DNA of 64,000 nucleotides from Parus major (GCF_001522545.3 NC_031781.1:6922911-6986910), one strand, 5' to 3'. Shown: positions 48,807 through 63,589, counted from the stretch's first letter. A program made the numbers and translations. The notes: generated by a model not told the origin, from the letters alone.

Positions 48807-50343
48807 GTAGAGGCTGTGGATCTCAAAGTACTTTATTGCTGTGTAGCACCTGTGCAAAGCAGCATCTGTTGTTGAAGTGATGTGCAACATGAACAGTGTA
48901 CACTCCTATTGGGGCTGCAAAAAACAATTCAGTCAAATTGAAGGTTTTTTAGAAAATGCTGCAAAATCATTATTTTTTTTTTTTTTGGAAAATAGAGACT
49001 TCCCTCTGGAATAGAAACTAGAAAATTAGTTTGATCCTATATGTATTTGAAGCTCCTAATAATTTGAAGAAATTATTGAATCTCCAAAATAGTATTTCTT
49101 TTATCTTTGTCTTTTGCTCCAACTTACCTTTTGAAAGTAAGGTGTTAATTTTGTGTTAATTCCCATCTCTGGATTAATTCTCATCTCTCATTCATTTCAG
49201 ATGTTTTAAACACAAAGTAGATATACTTATTTGGATGATCAGTGACTTAAACCAAATAGTGAGAATTAAACTCTTCAGCTCATCTGCTTTACCATTCTCT
49301 TGCATTTTCATAGATAATTCTAAGCTGTGGCAGAAATCTAAAGTTCATTTTTACCCTGATACATAAGAGAACTGTACTCTTCCATTCTTTCTTTTTCAGT
49401 AGAATTTGAGTGGAAACCCTGCCTGCTGCTTTGCTTGGACTTCTCAAATTATCACTTGAATCCTAAAGAGTCTTCAGGATTTCTTGTCCTTTTTTTTTAA
49501 GCTGCTGAGAGCAAATGTTGCCATCTCAATGTTTCACTGTAGAGAGGAAAGGAATTGCATGAGGCCACTTTCTGTACAATCATCACAGAACATTCAATCA
49601 GAATTAATTGCTAAAATTATATAATTACAGCTGCAATGAATGAGACTAGACCACAGCATCTGTTCCAGTCCCAACTGCATTTGCTCTTGCTTTTGGGGGA
49701 AAAGTGAAAATTAGGATATTGCCTCTTCTGTGCCATTTTATGAATACCTAAATAAAATAGTGGTTTATTTAATGGGATACTTTAAAGTGAAATATATATT
49801 TTAAAACCATCATATGGTAATAATGTTACCATAGGAAGACAAGAATTATGACTTACATTATGAATTAAATCCTGAAGGGTTTTTAGGTTTGGTTTTCTTA
49901 TCTTATGGTAAGCTATCTGAAGAATTATCATAAAAGTAAACAGTAACTTGAATGGAAGCTCTCTACATTGGGTCCAAATAAATTGTGTTAATGTGATTGC
50001 AAGAGAAACAGTTAAGCTTACCTCTAAATATCAAGCAATCTTTAGAAGGGGAAGGTGTACAGGTTTTGACAAAGCAGGAATAGGAACTGAAGCTTCAAAA
50101 GACACAGTGTGAAAGGTAAAAGCCACATTAGAGTTTCTTGTTCCTGTAACTGGTCTTGGTGTCCTGTCCACTGAATTTACTTCTAGGCTATTGATGAAAC
50201 AGTAGGGAAATATTTCCTTTTTGCCACTTCTAAGCCATCAAAATTGTTGAGACAGTCGCCTTAAAACAAGAGATGAGCTTGAACAGAGAGAACCGATACA
50301 TTCCATCTATTTGCTCCACAATTTTGTATTCTTGAAGTTAACC

Positions 50344-50419
50344 AACTTTCAAAATTTACTCTAAAATCATGAAATTGGTATAATACTTTTTCATCAGAAC
50401 TCAATTTGTATGTAATAAC
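50344..50419 (+). repeat. Second copy (likely source) of the duplicated segment
   Basis: A 76-bp block matching 48,709-48,785 apart from the short variable stretch. It lies about 1.6 kb downstream in the same orientation and lacks the 19-bp flanking repeats, so it is the more likely source. I recognise no transposon family in it. Confidence 0.88.
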
Positions 50420-53400
50420 TTTTCCCTCAGAAAATAAACCTTTAAAAAAGCATAAACAGCTTGAGATTTGCAATCATGAATAAGGAAATGTAGCAGACAC
50501 TGTTCTGCTATGGATATTCTAGGAGTTCAGGGTTATAACTGAGCATTTATTAAAGCTAATTTACTGTCAAACATTTCAGAAAACTTAGATACATCAGAAT
50601 GACAAGGAAAATAAGAGTCATATTCCAAACTAAAAAGTATCTGTGTGTGTATCTCACAAACATTTAGTTCATAAATTGTGTTCTTTGGTATCTCATCCTT
50701 TTCAGAAATCTAGTAGCACGTCACTGAATCCTTGCTGCTCCCCCTTTTTATCTATAAGTCACTAGTTTTGAGCATGCTCTTTGCACATATTAGATTTGTT
50801 AATACATAAGAATGATTTAAATGTTGTCTTTCCTAAAACAAGGCAGCATGTCTGAGGCTTTTATTGAACACAAAATATCAACTAAAACTGCTGCATGCAT
50901 CTGTCCTGTAAGTTCATTTACTGCTCTGTCTTTGCTAAGAAGGTAGGGTTGTTTTTTTTTTATATTTCACAGATATAATAAATGTTGACAATTTTTGTAA
51001 ATCTTTTTATTAAATGAGACAGAGATAAAATTGGATTTCATGATAAAAAGAGCACTCAAACAATTTCATTTAGAATGTGTAGTCATTTTTGCAGTACCAG
51101 TCTGCAAAGCTGTTTGGTGATGAGTTCTGGTTTTATGAACAAAATATTTTACTGATTGAATTGTTAATGTGCTTAATTTCCAGCAGCCTTTGCAGATGCA
51201 TGGAAGCATATTGTGATAATTGCTAAAATGACATTATAACATATTTTCTTGTTTCAGAACTTATTTTATGTTCAAGTGTTAACTTCTGTCTTTGCTCTGA
51301 GTAAGACCACATTTATTTATGACCAGCTGTTATACAACAACACAACTTAAACTGAAGTCAGAAAGTAATATTAAGGTGATGAATAAATAAGAGGTTTAAT
51401 ATAGTAATAATATTTCTATGTATTTCCTTCCTCGTTCTAACTACTATACCTGGTATGTGCATGTGGTTTCCATGTAAGGGGTAAAGGCACATGAACTCAG
51501 GTTTTATGTGGACTGGACTACCTGACAGTAGGCATTTCTACTGGAAAAGTGATTTCTTTCTTGGTCAGGAGAGTGAAGCTGGATATGGGCCTTTGACTTA
51601 ATAAAATGCCATGATAGAAAAATGAAATTTGTATTGTTTTGCATGTACTAACTTAGGTGTCTGCAGTTTAATTTGGTGCATAATAGTAGCTTCAGATGAA
51701 ATAGAGGTATTCAAGGAAGTATTTTCTGCATTGTAAATACCTAGTAGTTAAACTTCAGATGCAGCTCCTTAATTGGCATTGATAATTAAAGGTAAATCAA
51801 ATAAGGAAGTGTTAAGGAACTGTTTACAACTAACGGGGATTTTTGTGCTGTTGAGGTTCATGGCTGCAAGATATTTTGATGAAAACCTTGCTATGGCATT
51901 ATGTGTGATTAAATTACACAGTGTCAGCTGAGCACTTCAACAGTATCCCTATAAATTACCTTTATGCTCTTTGCTCTGAGAGTTTTTGGAGCACTGTATT
52001 TATGCTGCTGTCTGTTCTTGAGGGCCCTTCTTTCATAATGAAGATGCAGCTCTCCTCACATGGTGTTTGATGCAGGCATGATTACAGACAGGATTCAGAA
52101 GGTTCATATGATTTGCTTTATTTATTCTACTGCTAAAGATACATATTTCTGTTTTAAAGATATCCTCTTGTGTTTTCTTTATGAAAACTTAAAGATTTCA
52201 GTAAGCAAGTATAATTTGAATTTCTTTCCAATTCAAACAGCGATATTCCTGTTGGTGGGTGTTTTTTTTAAAAATGTATCTGGTGGTTATTACATGCCAG
52301 TGTTCCCATGTATATATTTAACCATGTTGAATTCAGGTCTCCTTGACCTGGGGTCCTAACACACTGTAGACTCTGGCTTTGGTCCTACATGACTTTATTA
52401 CCCTGATGTCAAAAGGAAAATTTCCGGTGTTGAGCAGCAGGAAAAGCAGGGATAGGGAATGTCAGGGTAAGCAGGTAATTTTTGTTCCTGCATTCCTTTT
52501 GTAACTGGAACAGGTTGTGCAAGGAAGGTCTTCTCCATCCTGCTGAACTGCCACTGAGGCTTTGTCCTCTGTTGAGTTGCTGATGTGTCACTGGGGGGTT
52601 TGCTCAGCAGCATTCTGGTGCCCTGCTCTGTGCAGTCTGAGTCACGTTAAAGTGACCAGTCTGCACCTAAGCTTTGAAGAAACTGAGATACATTTGGAAA
52701 GCACAGATATTTCACTTTTTCATGGTCTCTCAAAATGCAGGTAAATAGAAAAGAAAAATTTATTATGACAATTTGCACTGGAATTTTTTTTTTTTTAAGC
52801 TAATTTAGATGGTTAGTATAGTGATTTAATGTTTAAGAAGCAACTGTTCTTGAAATCGTTCTTGTAGGCTGGCTCATTTCACAGGAGATATGTAAAGTGC
52901 TACTATTTGGGACACAAGACTTAACAAAAGCATCACACAAGAAGATATGCTGTAATTAAAGTGAGACATTCTAACTACTTTTACAACTACAAATCTCTCT
53001 TTTGAATGGTGAAATGATGAAATAAGACTAGGAGGTGAGTGAAGAAATATGTGTACTGGTGTTATACCTGCACAGGGAATAAAGGTAATCTAAACAAATT
53101 AACATAAACGTGCTTGAAAATGACAGAAAATCCTTCTGAATGCGCTCCAAACTTAATGTGAGCTTCTTGGACATCTCAGATAGCACTTGTTAAGAGTGTG
53201 ACATTAGGTCACTTAATTTAGCTGCTTAATGTCCTGGATTTCTGTGAGAAAATATGATCTTGATTTCACTCAAATCATTCATATAAAACCTTATATTTGA
53301 GTACATATATTTCAGAATGTGAGAATTGTGTAGCAAAGCCCTGGGCATGCCCAAAACTAAAAATCCATATGAAGAAGTGCCCAGTGTTTGGAAGGATTCT

Positions 53401-56400
53401 GCTTATGTTATTTTGATTATGTGTTAAACACATTGCAAAAAGTTGGGAAAAAAACCAAACAAACAGGGAAGTGAACTGTAAAACAGCTGTAAAACCAGTA
53501 ATCCTCCCTTTAAGCACATATTGTACACTGTATTCTGTATTCTTACTGGCAGGTAAGATCCAGATGTGGCTGATCAGTCTGAGTGTAGTTGCACTAGAGT
53601 GTTCCTTAATTCTGGGGAGATGTATTTGTGACAAATACAAATTCTCTGTTATTAGAAAATGTGCAAGTTTCAGAAGAGTTTAAATAATTTCAGATTTAAG
53701 AGGCAAAACTAGGAAATAATTGAAAGCTTAGAGAAAATCCCATTGCCTGGCTATGGCTGTGTGCATGCTGCTATTTACTGGGAACTGGGAGCTGCCAGTG
53801 TGGAAGGAAGGAGCTGGGACCCTGGTGCTTCAGGCAAACAAAAGCACCCCGAGCCTGGACAGTACCAGAACTCACATTTCTGTCCTGCCAAGGTAGCTGC
53901 AGTGGTTTCAGTGTAATGGTGGGTGATTTCTTGAAAATGTTAGCAAAGAGAAGGCTTTTGAGATGTTAATTTGCTCTTATGCAAATTAACCTGTCAATGG
54001 CACACTGAATGTGGAAGACCCAACTTCTTTTCCTAGTGTGGTTCCTATGGTTTCAGAGGTATGCCTTCTCAGTTGGGAGGATATGAATATTTATGGTACA
54101 CAAAAAACCCTCATCTGTGTTGCAGTTTCTATGATTTTTATTTAATTTTACATTAAAAGATGTCATTTCTATCCATTGCATAGGTAAATGGCTTCATCAG
54201 CAATCATTTTATGCATGCAAGAGCTGGCCTGATTTACAGAATGCTAAACACAGATGGGTTTGTTCCTAATGCTCTCTAGTAGCTACTGTAGGCAAGAGTG
54301 CACAGTATATGCCTAATACATTATTTACTGAAGATAAATGCCAGACATGATTATGGTAAATTAGACCTTTTGAATTATTTATGAGACTCAGTGCTAAATG
54401 TTTTTCTCCTCCTTGTGTTACTATAAAAGCTGTTATATAATTGTTGGTAAACACTTTTTTTGTTAATTATTCAAGATACAGGAAATAAAATGTTTGGTTA
54501 AGTGAATCTGTTATTCACTTAAAGCCATCTGTTTTGTTTTGTTTTGTTTTTTCCAAATGTATTTCAACATTTATCTCTGCTTTCTGAGGTAAAAAATTCA
54601 TGCATTTTCAGATAACATACCTTGTAGTCCTTTTGTTACCTAGATGGAGAAACTGAAAAGCAGAGTATGTATGGAAAAACTTTTTATTATTATTATTACT
54701 TTTTTACCCATCACACTTCACTTTCTAATATTTCCCAAAAACCTGAGTCCATGATATGTGGCTATTGTCAACTGAGTGGATTTGTGGCTAAAGTTGGATA
54801 TTTTAGCTCATGCCCTGACTTGCACAATGACTGCTCTCTTTCCTATTGAAATATTTGAGTTTCTGAGGAGAGCAGGTCTGTGCACTACTGGTGTAATATT
54901 TTATATGGTCCAATCTCTAACTTTTTCATTTTCTGGTTTCTGGTAAAACACCAAATAAAAAAAAATCTGAGCCTGAATTAAGTACTCTATACAAGGAATT
55001 CCTCCTCCAGCCATTTTAATGTTTGTGGAGTTCTTTTTTCTTTTTCTAATTATATTTTGAAATTGAAATTCTAAGATGCTGTCATTCCCAAAGGCCAAAT
55101 GAACATAATCTATTTGACAGCAGACTGGCTTTTGGCAGGGAGGAACACACTGACAATGTGGGCATATACATCTTTTGTCAGTTTTTATTTAGCATGCAGA
55201 ATATATTTCCCATGCTGTGAGATACTGCACCAGTTTTAAAGCTGTGCTGGCAATTATGTCTTAAACTCTCCTTCTGCATTTTTCACAGAGACAATGCCCA
55301 CTTATTTATTCCAAATGGAGAATCTTTGAAGCAATTAGTATTTATTTTGATACATTTTCTCTATTATTTTTTTCACTCAGTTGGGTTAGCAAAACCTCTA
55401 GATTGTAGTTGTTGGGGCAGCACATTTGAATGTGATATAAAACATAGCAGTTCTTAGACAAGGGGATGTCATGTGGTTTTGGGAGAATTAATTCCAGGAA
55501 GATTTTCTCCGTGCTTTGTGTGTGCCTTCTGAAACACCTTGTTGAACTGAGATGTATGAATGGAGAAATGCTGGAAACACATTCAAGACTGTTCTGTAAT
55601 ATGTGCCCAGTTTCACCCTGTTTCTCACCATGTTTCTGAGCCTGGAAATGAAAACAGTGAATTTGTGGAAGGTGGAGAAAGCTTGGTTAGGAAATTTTAA
55701 GGATAATGCACTTCTGTCATCATGTATTTCCTATCAGTCTTCCTTACAAAATTAAGAATCAGACAACTTTCTTATCAGCTGGGATATTTTGGAAAGCTGT
55801 TACCATTTCTTCTTTCTTGCAGTGGATTAAATTTCTCTCCCCTATACATCTCTCTTGGATTCAGCAAGAAAAAATTAATGCTATTTTGTGTTACCTTTTA
55901 CTGACAACTGTTTTTTGAATTGTTTCATTTTCCTCTATTTATAAAGCTTTATGAGAACTGTGGTTTATTTGTTTTGTTAGTTTTTTTCTGGAAAGTTTAT
56001 TCTTCTGTAAAAGGAGAATGGACAATTGAGGCCCAAATCAAAGCTATACATTTGTTTCAGGAAAACTTTTGTCAATAATGTTAATATATGCATTTTGTTC
56101 CATTAAAGGGGTAAAGTATAAAATTCTTAGCACTTAAATCTGTGAGAAAGAAAGGAAAAAAGCAGCTTTAATTTAAATTAAATCAACTTTAAGATAAATT
56201 TCTACATAGGTTCCAATTCTGTCTGTTTGGTTTTCCCCCTATAAACTGATGAGTTAAAGGAAGCAGCCCCAGTGTGGTTTGGCCTAATCCTGTGTGCACA
56301 TTTCTTCAGAGTGCTTCTCGATGTGTGAGTCAAGACAAGCTGGCTCAGAACATGCTGAGCACTGATTTATGTTTCTCCTCTACCCATTTACCAAAGCAAT

Positions 56401-59400
56401 AGGAGAAGAATAGATAACCATTTGTCCATGCATATGCACATCACTTGACCTATTCAAATTTTTTCATTCCCTGTGATCTTTTCATAAATGCAGGGAGTTG
56501 AATTTCAGATGTGATTAAAAAGAATAGTTATAAACTCTCAGCTAATATACAGTAGAGAACAAAATACCTGCAAGGCTATAGAAACATTTCATATAACTCC
56601 TGGAAAGCAAACTCAGACAGCCAGGGTTAAAAGTTGGTTCTAGTGAGGTAGTAATTAGTGTTAGAAAAAAACCCTGAAAGCACTGTAATGGGTAGAGCAC
56701 TGGATTTCAGTTTCAAATGGTGTGCTGGCCTATTTATCATCTCTAACACTGCTTGTTTAGGTATCAAAGCCCAAGATTCTGCTCCAGCTTTTACATGCAA
56801 TTTCTTAATTTCTATTTTCAAGGTAAATGTAATTGTGGGGCTGGTGTGGGTACAAGTAGTGAAACAGGTGTCAGCTTAAAAATTTCTGATGATGACCTTT
56901 GAAGAAGGCATATGAAAATGTTGCTACAGTATAAAAAATGCAGTTGAATACTACTGGCCCAAGTTTCACTGGATTTCATGCCAGATGTGCCTGATTTACT
57001 GGAAGAAAATAAAAAGGGGTTTGGGACTGTATAATTCCCTTGGTTTGTGGCTCTTCTTTCTCAAACAACAGTTTTGTACATCCTGACACTGTAAAAAACA
57101 CTGTATTTATAATTTCATTGGTATAATTTCATTAATTTCATAAAAACTATGAATTCAAATGATTTCTAGATTTTCACTCTACAGTTAGCTGAAGGAAAAA
57201 GCTGAAAAAATCCTGTTATAAATTAAATATTCTGAGCATAAGTCAGTTTGGAATCCATACTGTATTTTAAGATAATTAGTCACATTTCAATATTTGCTTA
57301 TTAGAATTTGTATTTTGTCATAAAAATTAGTTTGGAAAATGTCCTCATTCATTCCGTTTAAATTTTGATCCTATGAAGAAAAATTAAGTGTAACTTTTCA
57401 TTAAAATTTTTCATAAAAATTTTTTGCCCTTTGAGTTCTATCAAGTGGAATTAAATATGGCCCCTTTGTTTTCTCCTAATCCACTGGCAGCCTGCAATTT
57501 CCTGATAAACAATTAGAGTAATGATTTATCTAGAGGGAAAACTCAAACATTTAAAAGTTACATTATCTGGAAAATTATTTTAAAACTAAATGGTGAAGCA
57601 ATGGACCCAGAGGGCATGATGATTCAAAACACCACCGAGGAATACTTATAGTGAGGTTTGTAAACTAAACAGCCATCAGTATTTACAGGTTCAGACAAAT
57701 GGTGATTTATTGTACACAATTAACTTGTGCTGTAGCAGAAACCCAGTTGCCAAGACAAAAAGGGACTCCATGAGCCATTTGTTTGAAATAGGACAAATGA
57801 AATTTTTATGGCTGAGAATAACAAAAATGTCTGCAAAATTTGGATAGCTCATCTCTAGCTTGAAAAAATCAACCAAACAAACTCACCACGTGCTTAAAAA
57901 CAACCCCAAAATAAAACAAACTTGAATTAACCAGTCACCAACCCCAAAAGACCAAAACCCAGGAACTGTGTAGTGAGATACTGAGGATCACACGTGAGGC
58001 TGATTTTTCTAAACTTTCTTATATTTAACAAGATGTTGCAGGCACCCAGCATGGTGTGTGTTTGGAAACACAGGTATTGATGGCTAGCAACAAAATAACA
58101 AGTATTTTGAATTGGGAAACCATTATAATGCACTGGAATAGTGTTTATTGGTACTCCTGCTTACCCCAAAGGGTTAACATCTTTACACCCCAGCCCTCCC
58201 TGAAGTACATCAATAACGCATTTAAAATTCATTACTGGTAATTTTATCATGGGTAGCCGTTTACTGTGCTTTAATGGGAGTGTTGATAAGAGCCTGTCTG
58301 CAGATGATAACAGACTTTTCCCTTTCCTGTCCCTGTGCCCGGAATCAGGGCTGTGTTTGTTTACTCGCAGCTCAGGAGTCTCAGCCGAATTCAGGAGCTC
58401 CTGGAGCTGAGCAGCAGCCCCAGTCCAGCTGGTATTCCATGAGCTGACTGCAGGAATTAGGATTTAATTCTCAGCATTCCCCAAATCCTGGGAAAAAAAT
58501 GGCTTTGGGAGCATCCTGTTGTAACAGGGTTAGCACAGAAATGATTTGTAGATGAATAGAGTTGGGTACTTTCAGAAAACACTTTTGCAAGGGAATTTCA
58601 CCTATAGAGCAGCATAAAACAAATTTTATGAAAAAGCCAAATTATCTTGCGAGATATTTTTCTCCTAATGTTGTGATTTCCACCTGCTTATAGGAGACAG
58701 GCTTGGACAGGTAATGGCCTTACAGAGTCACCAGAATGCCAAGCATCCCTTTGCTGCCTGCAGGTGCCCACTGGCTGCTGTGCAGGGGCTTGATGAAGGC
58801 TGCTGGGAGCACAGGCAGCAGCTCTATTCATCATTTCCTAAGAAAGGAATGAGCTTCCTAATTCTCTTGCAGTCCATGTGGCAAAACATTTTCCTTGTCA
58901 TATGGGGCCCTTCCTTGGGAAACAAATGCTCTGCCTCTGCCTCTCCTGTGCTAGGTAGAAAAGGTGTTTAAGGAGGGGTGAGTTTGACACAGTTCTGCTT
59001 CAGTAGTGGCTTCTGCCGGCTGTTGCAGGGAAAAATGGTTGTAGATTTTTTATTACTCTGAGACCTCAATGCCTCAAACTTCTAAGCAAGTGCTGCTGCA
59101 CAGTGGACACTGTTTAGCTCTGGTAGACTCTGAGTTTTTCCCTATCTGATATTCAAGCACAAGTTTGGAACCAGCATCAGGAAGGGTGGTTCTTGTGCAG
59201 AGACTGACAACACAATAGAACCGAGGGCAGCCTGGCTGTGACTCTACTAACACTCTGCTTCATGACTTTCATCTTTTAGCTGCTCACAGTGTACTTTTGT
59301 AGGGTGGCAAAGTCTGCCTTTGGCTGTTTTTAAGTGCTGATTTGTTTTGGCTATATTCAAGTATAAAACATATGTCAATGGAAGAACTGCATGTGTCATA

Positions 59401-62400
59401 TATTCTATGATACAAATTAATTTAACTTAATATGTCAAAGTTCCAGTGTAAGCAAATCTCTAGATGTATTTGGAATGCTTCCCCTCTTCAATGAGAGGAA
59501 AATTGGGCTGCTGTGTATTAAGTTCTGTTTCTTAAACATTCATGGAATTGCACAATTTTCTGAACATAAACAGCCTCATTGGCCTCAGCAGAAATGTTTA
59601 AAGTGACTAAACTGATTAGGAGCTGACTGATAGAACTGGAAGGCTACAGGCACTACAGAGGTCTATGCTTGGTCCTGAAAAACCTGCTGGCAAGCATTGT
59701 CAGCTCTCTAAGAGCATCTGTATTCTGGCATTCTAAACCCATTGCAGTATTAAACAAGTCGCAGATCAACCTAAACCCTAAAAATCTAAGATATCTAAAA
59801 AAATATTTGTACTACAGAAACAGGACTCAAGCTGGCAAGACACATCAAGTGCCCTGTAGTTTAACACAGATGAGAATATGTGGAAAACATGCACAGCCTA
59901 TCAAGAGGAATGGGAACATGAAATAAGAAGAGACAAGACCTTTCCTACTATGTCTTGAATTGATTTCAACAAAACAAACCTATTACAGAATTGCCTTTGG
60001 GGTTTATTAATTGCACGCTTTCATTTCTATGTAAATACAAAAATGTATGAGAAAAGAAAAAATAAACCCCGAATCTTTTTAGGGAGATTCATCTCAGGCT
60101 TCCCAGTTTTCCTCAGTGTGCTCAGTTTTTCACAGCTGGTCAGTGGCCCCTGTGTGGAATTGGCTGTACCTGCAGTACCAGCACAGTACTAGGCAGATGG
60201 GGGTCTCTGTGCCAGTGGGCAGTGCTGGACCTTTAACATCAGACATCTCTTTGAAGTGTTCTTATGGAAAAGATTGAAACCTGCAAAAAGAAGCTGCTGG
60301 TGATAAAACACTACCTGCAAGGAGGCCTGTAGGGACAGCAGGATGAATAAAATATACTATAATTCCCATGCAAAATGCGTTCTAATAGTAACACAGTTAA
60401 AAAAAAAAATTTTTAAACATATTTTTGCTAAAATATTATCAGTGTGATGCAATGGTAGCATTTGAAGATCTTCTTAAATTGTGCCTGATATTTTTAGCAA
60501 TGTGCAATGTTTTCTTTAATCCCTTTTAATAGGATTTGCAGTCCTTTTTTTTGATCAGAAGCTTCAAGCCTTTCTAAAGCTTCACTAAAGCAATAATTGT
60601 GGTAAAGCCAACAGGGTTGTATGAATTTGGCTTGCAGTCTCTCGATGCAATTTATATACATTCTTACCAAGGGAAAAAGCCCAACACAATATTTGTAGTC
60701 TGGGTCACACCTGTTGTAAATCACTGGTCTTTTGTAATGGTTTACAGTTAACATATTTTCTATATATTTGTCATATATCCTTAGAGAGTTTATTTAAAAA
60801 CATTTTGAGATTCATCAGTATATAAAATTCATTTCCAGGCCTGAAGCACCAAAACTGGATCCTGTTCAGTGCACTTTGTTGTATCACACATAATGAAGTG
60901 TTAGCCAAATATTTTCTTTCACCATTACCTTGTTTTTAATCTGCTTAATGTGGTGTGAGCACACAGCCCCCTTTCAAGCCAGGTGACTGGACCACATGCA
61001 GACCCCTCCCATCAGTGAAATCAGAGGCAATTAGATCAATTTAGAAAAAAGGCACAGAATCAATAGTCCTGATGATCAGATTTGCACAGTACATAAACTT
61101 GCAATTGTTATATAGATGTATTAGCAAAAATATGCTCTCAATATCATGCAGAACTATCCTAGCCATGTGGTTATATAACTTGATCTCAACATGTTTCTTT
61201 TTACACAGTTTGCTTGGTGTAGAAAATGGGTTTTTTAAAGCAAGGATTAGTAGTAGTGTTTAAAGAAAGCATTTTTCACCCTTTTGCTCACAAAGAGGAT
61301 TATATTTAAGATATCTGACTTGACCTGATTTTCCTACATGGGAGAAGCAAGCCTTCTTTTTCTGAAATGCTGTGGAGGTGTCTTTGGCCCTTCATCCACA
61401 TAGGACAACCTTGGTCTAAATGGTAAGTCCTGTGGAGCTTTCCATGGAGCCTGCTGGAATTATGTTTAGAATCTTAAATAATTTTCTCTTTGTATACTTC
61501 TTTCTCTTATCCCCTTAAATATTTTTTCTGTGTTCTATCTGAGAAAAACACAAAGTATCACAACTGAGCTTTCCTTATTAGCTGATTAAAATCTTAGGTT
61601 TTTGTTATTATGTCTGTCAAAGTTGATCACTGATAACATCAGAACAGCAAATGCAGAGAATTTATTATAACTATCTGCTTCCTCTGAAATGCACTAAGTA
61701 GCAGAGACAGAGGCTTTGGAACAGCAGTAGTGCAAGAAAAAGATATGGTAATTACAGTGGTGATGGTTTATAAAACTACTTTCTGCTATTATTTTCTGCA
61801 TATCCTTGGGCTGAAAAAGCTCTGAGATGAATGTCATTAAAGACAGTATTCCCAGCTGTGCCAAGTACAGTGTTCAGGAAATTCCTCCTGTGCCTTTTGA
61901 AAAGTGTTTCAACTTGTATAAAATCTATTTACAGAAAGGATGAACCAGAAGACTGAGTGAGGGAAATACTTTGGGAAAAAAAAGATTGTAAACAGAAATG
62001 AATACATATTTTCCAAAGAATTTTAGAATATCTGCAAGGTAAATACAATAGTTCAGACAGAAAAGTGTCTACTCTGAAATAGGGCTTTACTCTGACCTAT
62101 CCTATTTATCCATTTTAGGGGAAAAGATAAATAGGTAATCACAGAGAGTTTTTATTTTTTTTAATCTGGACTCTGTAAAGTGCATTCTTGTATTGCAGGT
62201 CACTGCAATAAATTAGAAATTCCCCATACTTTTTGACATATTTCCTGTTGAGCTCTAGTCACATGAAGGCTGGATACGTTAGGTATTTTTTTAGTTGAAG
62301 CCATGTTAAAGTTCCATGAATGCCAGATATCTGATACAATTGAATTTTATTGCATATTTAGGTAAATCCAGCCACAGTATGCTGTGAGGGTGCTTTAAAG

Positions 62401-63007
62401 TATTTTTCTTACTGACAATAGAGGAGACTACAGACTTTTGACCTCACTAAACATGTGTTAGTTGAGAATAGCCTGTGTGAAAGAATTACCTGGCACTGTA
62501 TCGTCTCAAAAAATTTCCCTTTTTGCAAAGGAAGGAGTTCTAGATTGTCACTGCACTCAAGGTTCTATTTTTCACAGTTATAGTATTGTGTATCAATTAC
62601 TTTTTAATGTGCTATTTATCCACTTTGTAAAATTCTATAGTCAAATGTTTTAATTTGCCATCCTGTTTAAAAATCATAAATTGAATAATTGCAGAATATA
62701 ACCCAGTGTAGAATTGGATAATCTTGGTTTAAAAGGTCTATTTTATACTGCCTGTGATTACTGCAAAGTTTTTTAGAAAAGGTAAATGCTGAGAAATTCC
62801 AAATTCTGACTCAGTAAAATGGCAGTCAATGCAGTGTCCATCCCCACCCCCATCCCGGAGCCAGAATAAACCTGAATAAATGGGATTGCAGGATTCTATT
62901 GGGAAGGCAATTAATCCCTTGAGAGAGAGATCTATTAATATGCAAATGAAGATCATGACACGGTCAGCATATTTTAAAGGGTTTTGTGTCACTGACAGGC
63001 ATTTCCA

Positions 63008-63589
63008 TTGAAACAAAGCAATTTTCAAGAACTTGCAGGAAAAATAGTTTTTAAAAGATCTGAAAAAAGGAGTTTTTCAAGGGTTATAGTTCCATTAGTG
63101 CCCCTTTGCTGCTGGTTTCTGACAGGAGCTGCAGCAGAGCAGGCCCCGAGGCCTGAGGTGCCTCAGCCCAGGGCGCTGCGCGTTGGCCACCACTGCAGCG
63201 GGCACTGGACATCCCAAGGTGTCTCCGTGTGTTCCTGTCGAGGCAGGGCGCAGACCATGCTGTTCCAAGGGCCAGCACATCTCCAGGCAGCTGTGGGAGG
63301 GAGCCAGGGACACCGTGCAGAGCGATCAGGGCGTTTGCAGTGCAGGCAGACAGGACAGGCAGCTGCCCGTGGTTTTGGCTGGCAGTGGCACTGCCTCATC
63401 CCTCTGCTCTCCTCTCCTCTATCCCCACAATGCTTTCCTCTGCCCTGGGCTTTAGTTCTCCTCTGGATAATTCCTGTCCCAGACCCTCTTACTATCTTTG
63501 CAGAGTGCCTTTCCTCTGTAGTGCATGTTCTACCCATTATTTTCGTCCAGAAATTTGAGGCAAACATCCTCCTTCCCCCAGATATGTGA
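63008..63589 (+). other. GC-rich patch with long open frame, gene doubtful
   Basis: From about 63,110 to 63,480 the sequence turns GC-rich with several CpGs (for example gggcgctgcgcg near 63,171). The + strand stays open for 193 codons, but the frame starts at TTG and spans an AT-rich to GC-rich transition. Its translation shows no domain I know, and other frames on both strands are also open for 100 codons or more. This is what GC-rich DNA with few stop codons produces. It could be an intronic CpG-rich regulatory element, part of an unrecognised repeat, or the flank of the adjacent minisatellite. Confidence 0.3.

Larger units (their letters stand above)
34846..63007 (+). other. CACNA2D3: CACNA2D3 intron 2, continued
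   Basis: About 28 kb of AT-rich intronic sequence. No exon, RNA gene or intact mobile element was recognised; short open frames are of the size and spacing expected by chance. Notable contents are a 52-bp tandem duplication near 42.6-42.7 kb, a 76/77-bp dispersed duplicate at 48.7 and 50.3 kb, T runs at 48,973-48,986 and 52,784-52,796, and a G-poor A/C-rich stretch at about 57,863-57,962. CpG-bearing, repeat-free segments near 40.2-40.5, 47.8-48.06 and 58.24-58.40 kb could be conserved elements. The next CACNA2D3 exon must lie beyond the right edge. Confidence 0.65.

Noticed and set aside
54684..54698. Short TTA repeat
   Set aside because: Only five units; ordinary low complexity in AT-rich DNA.
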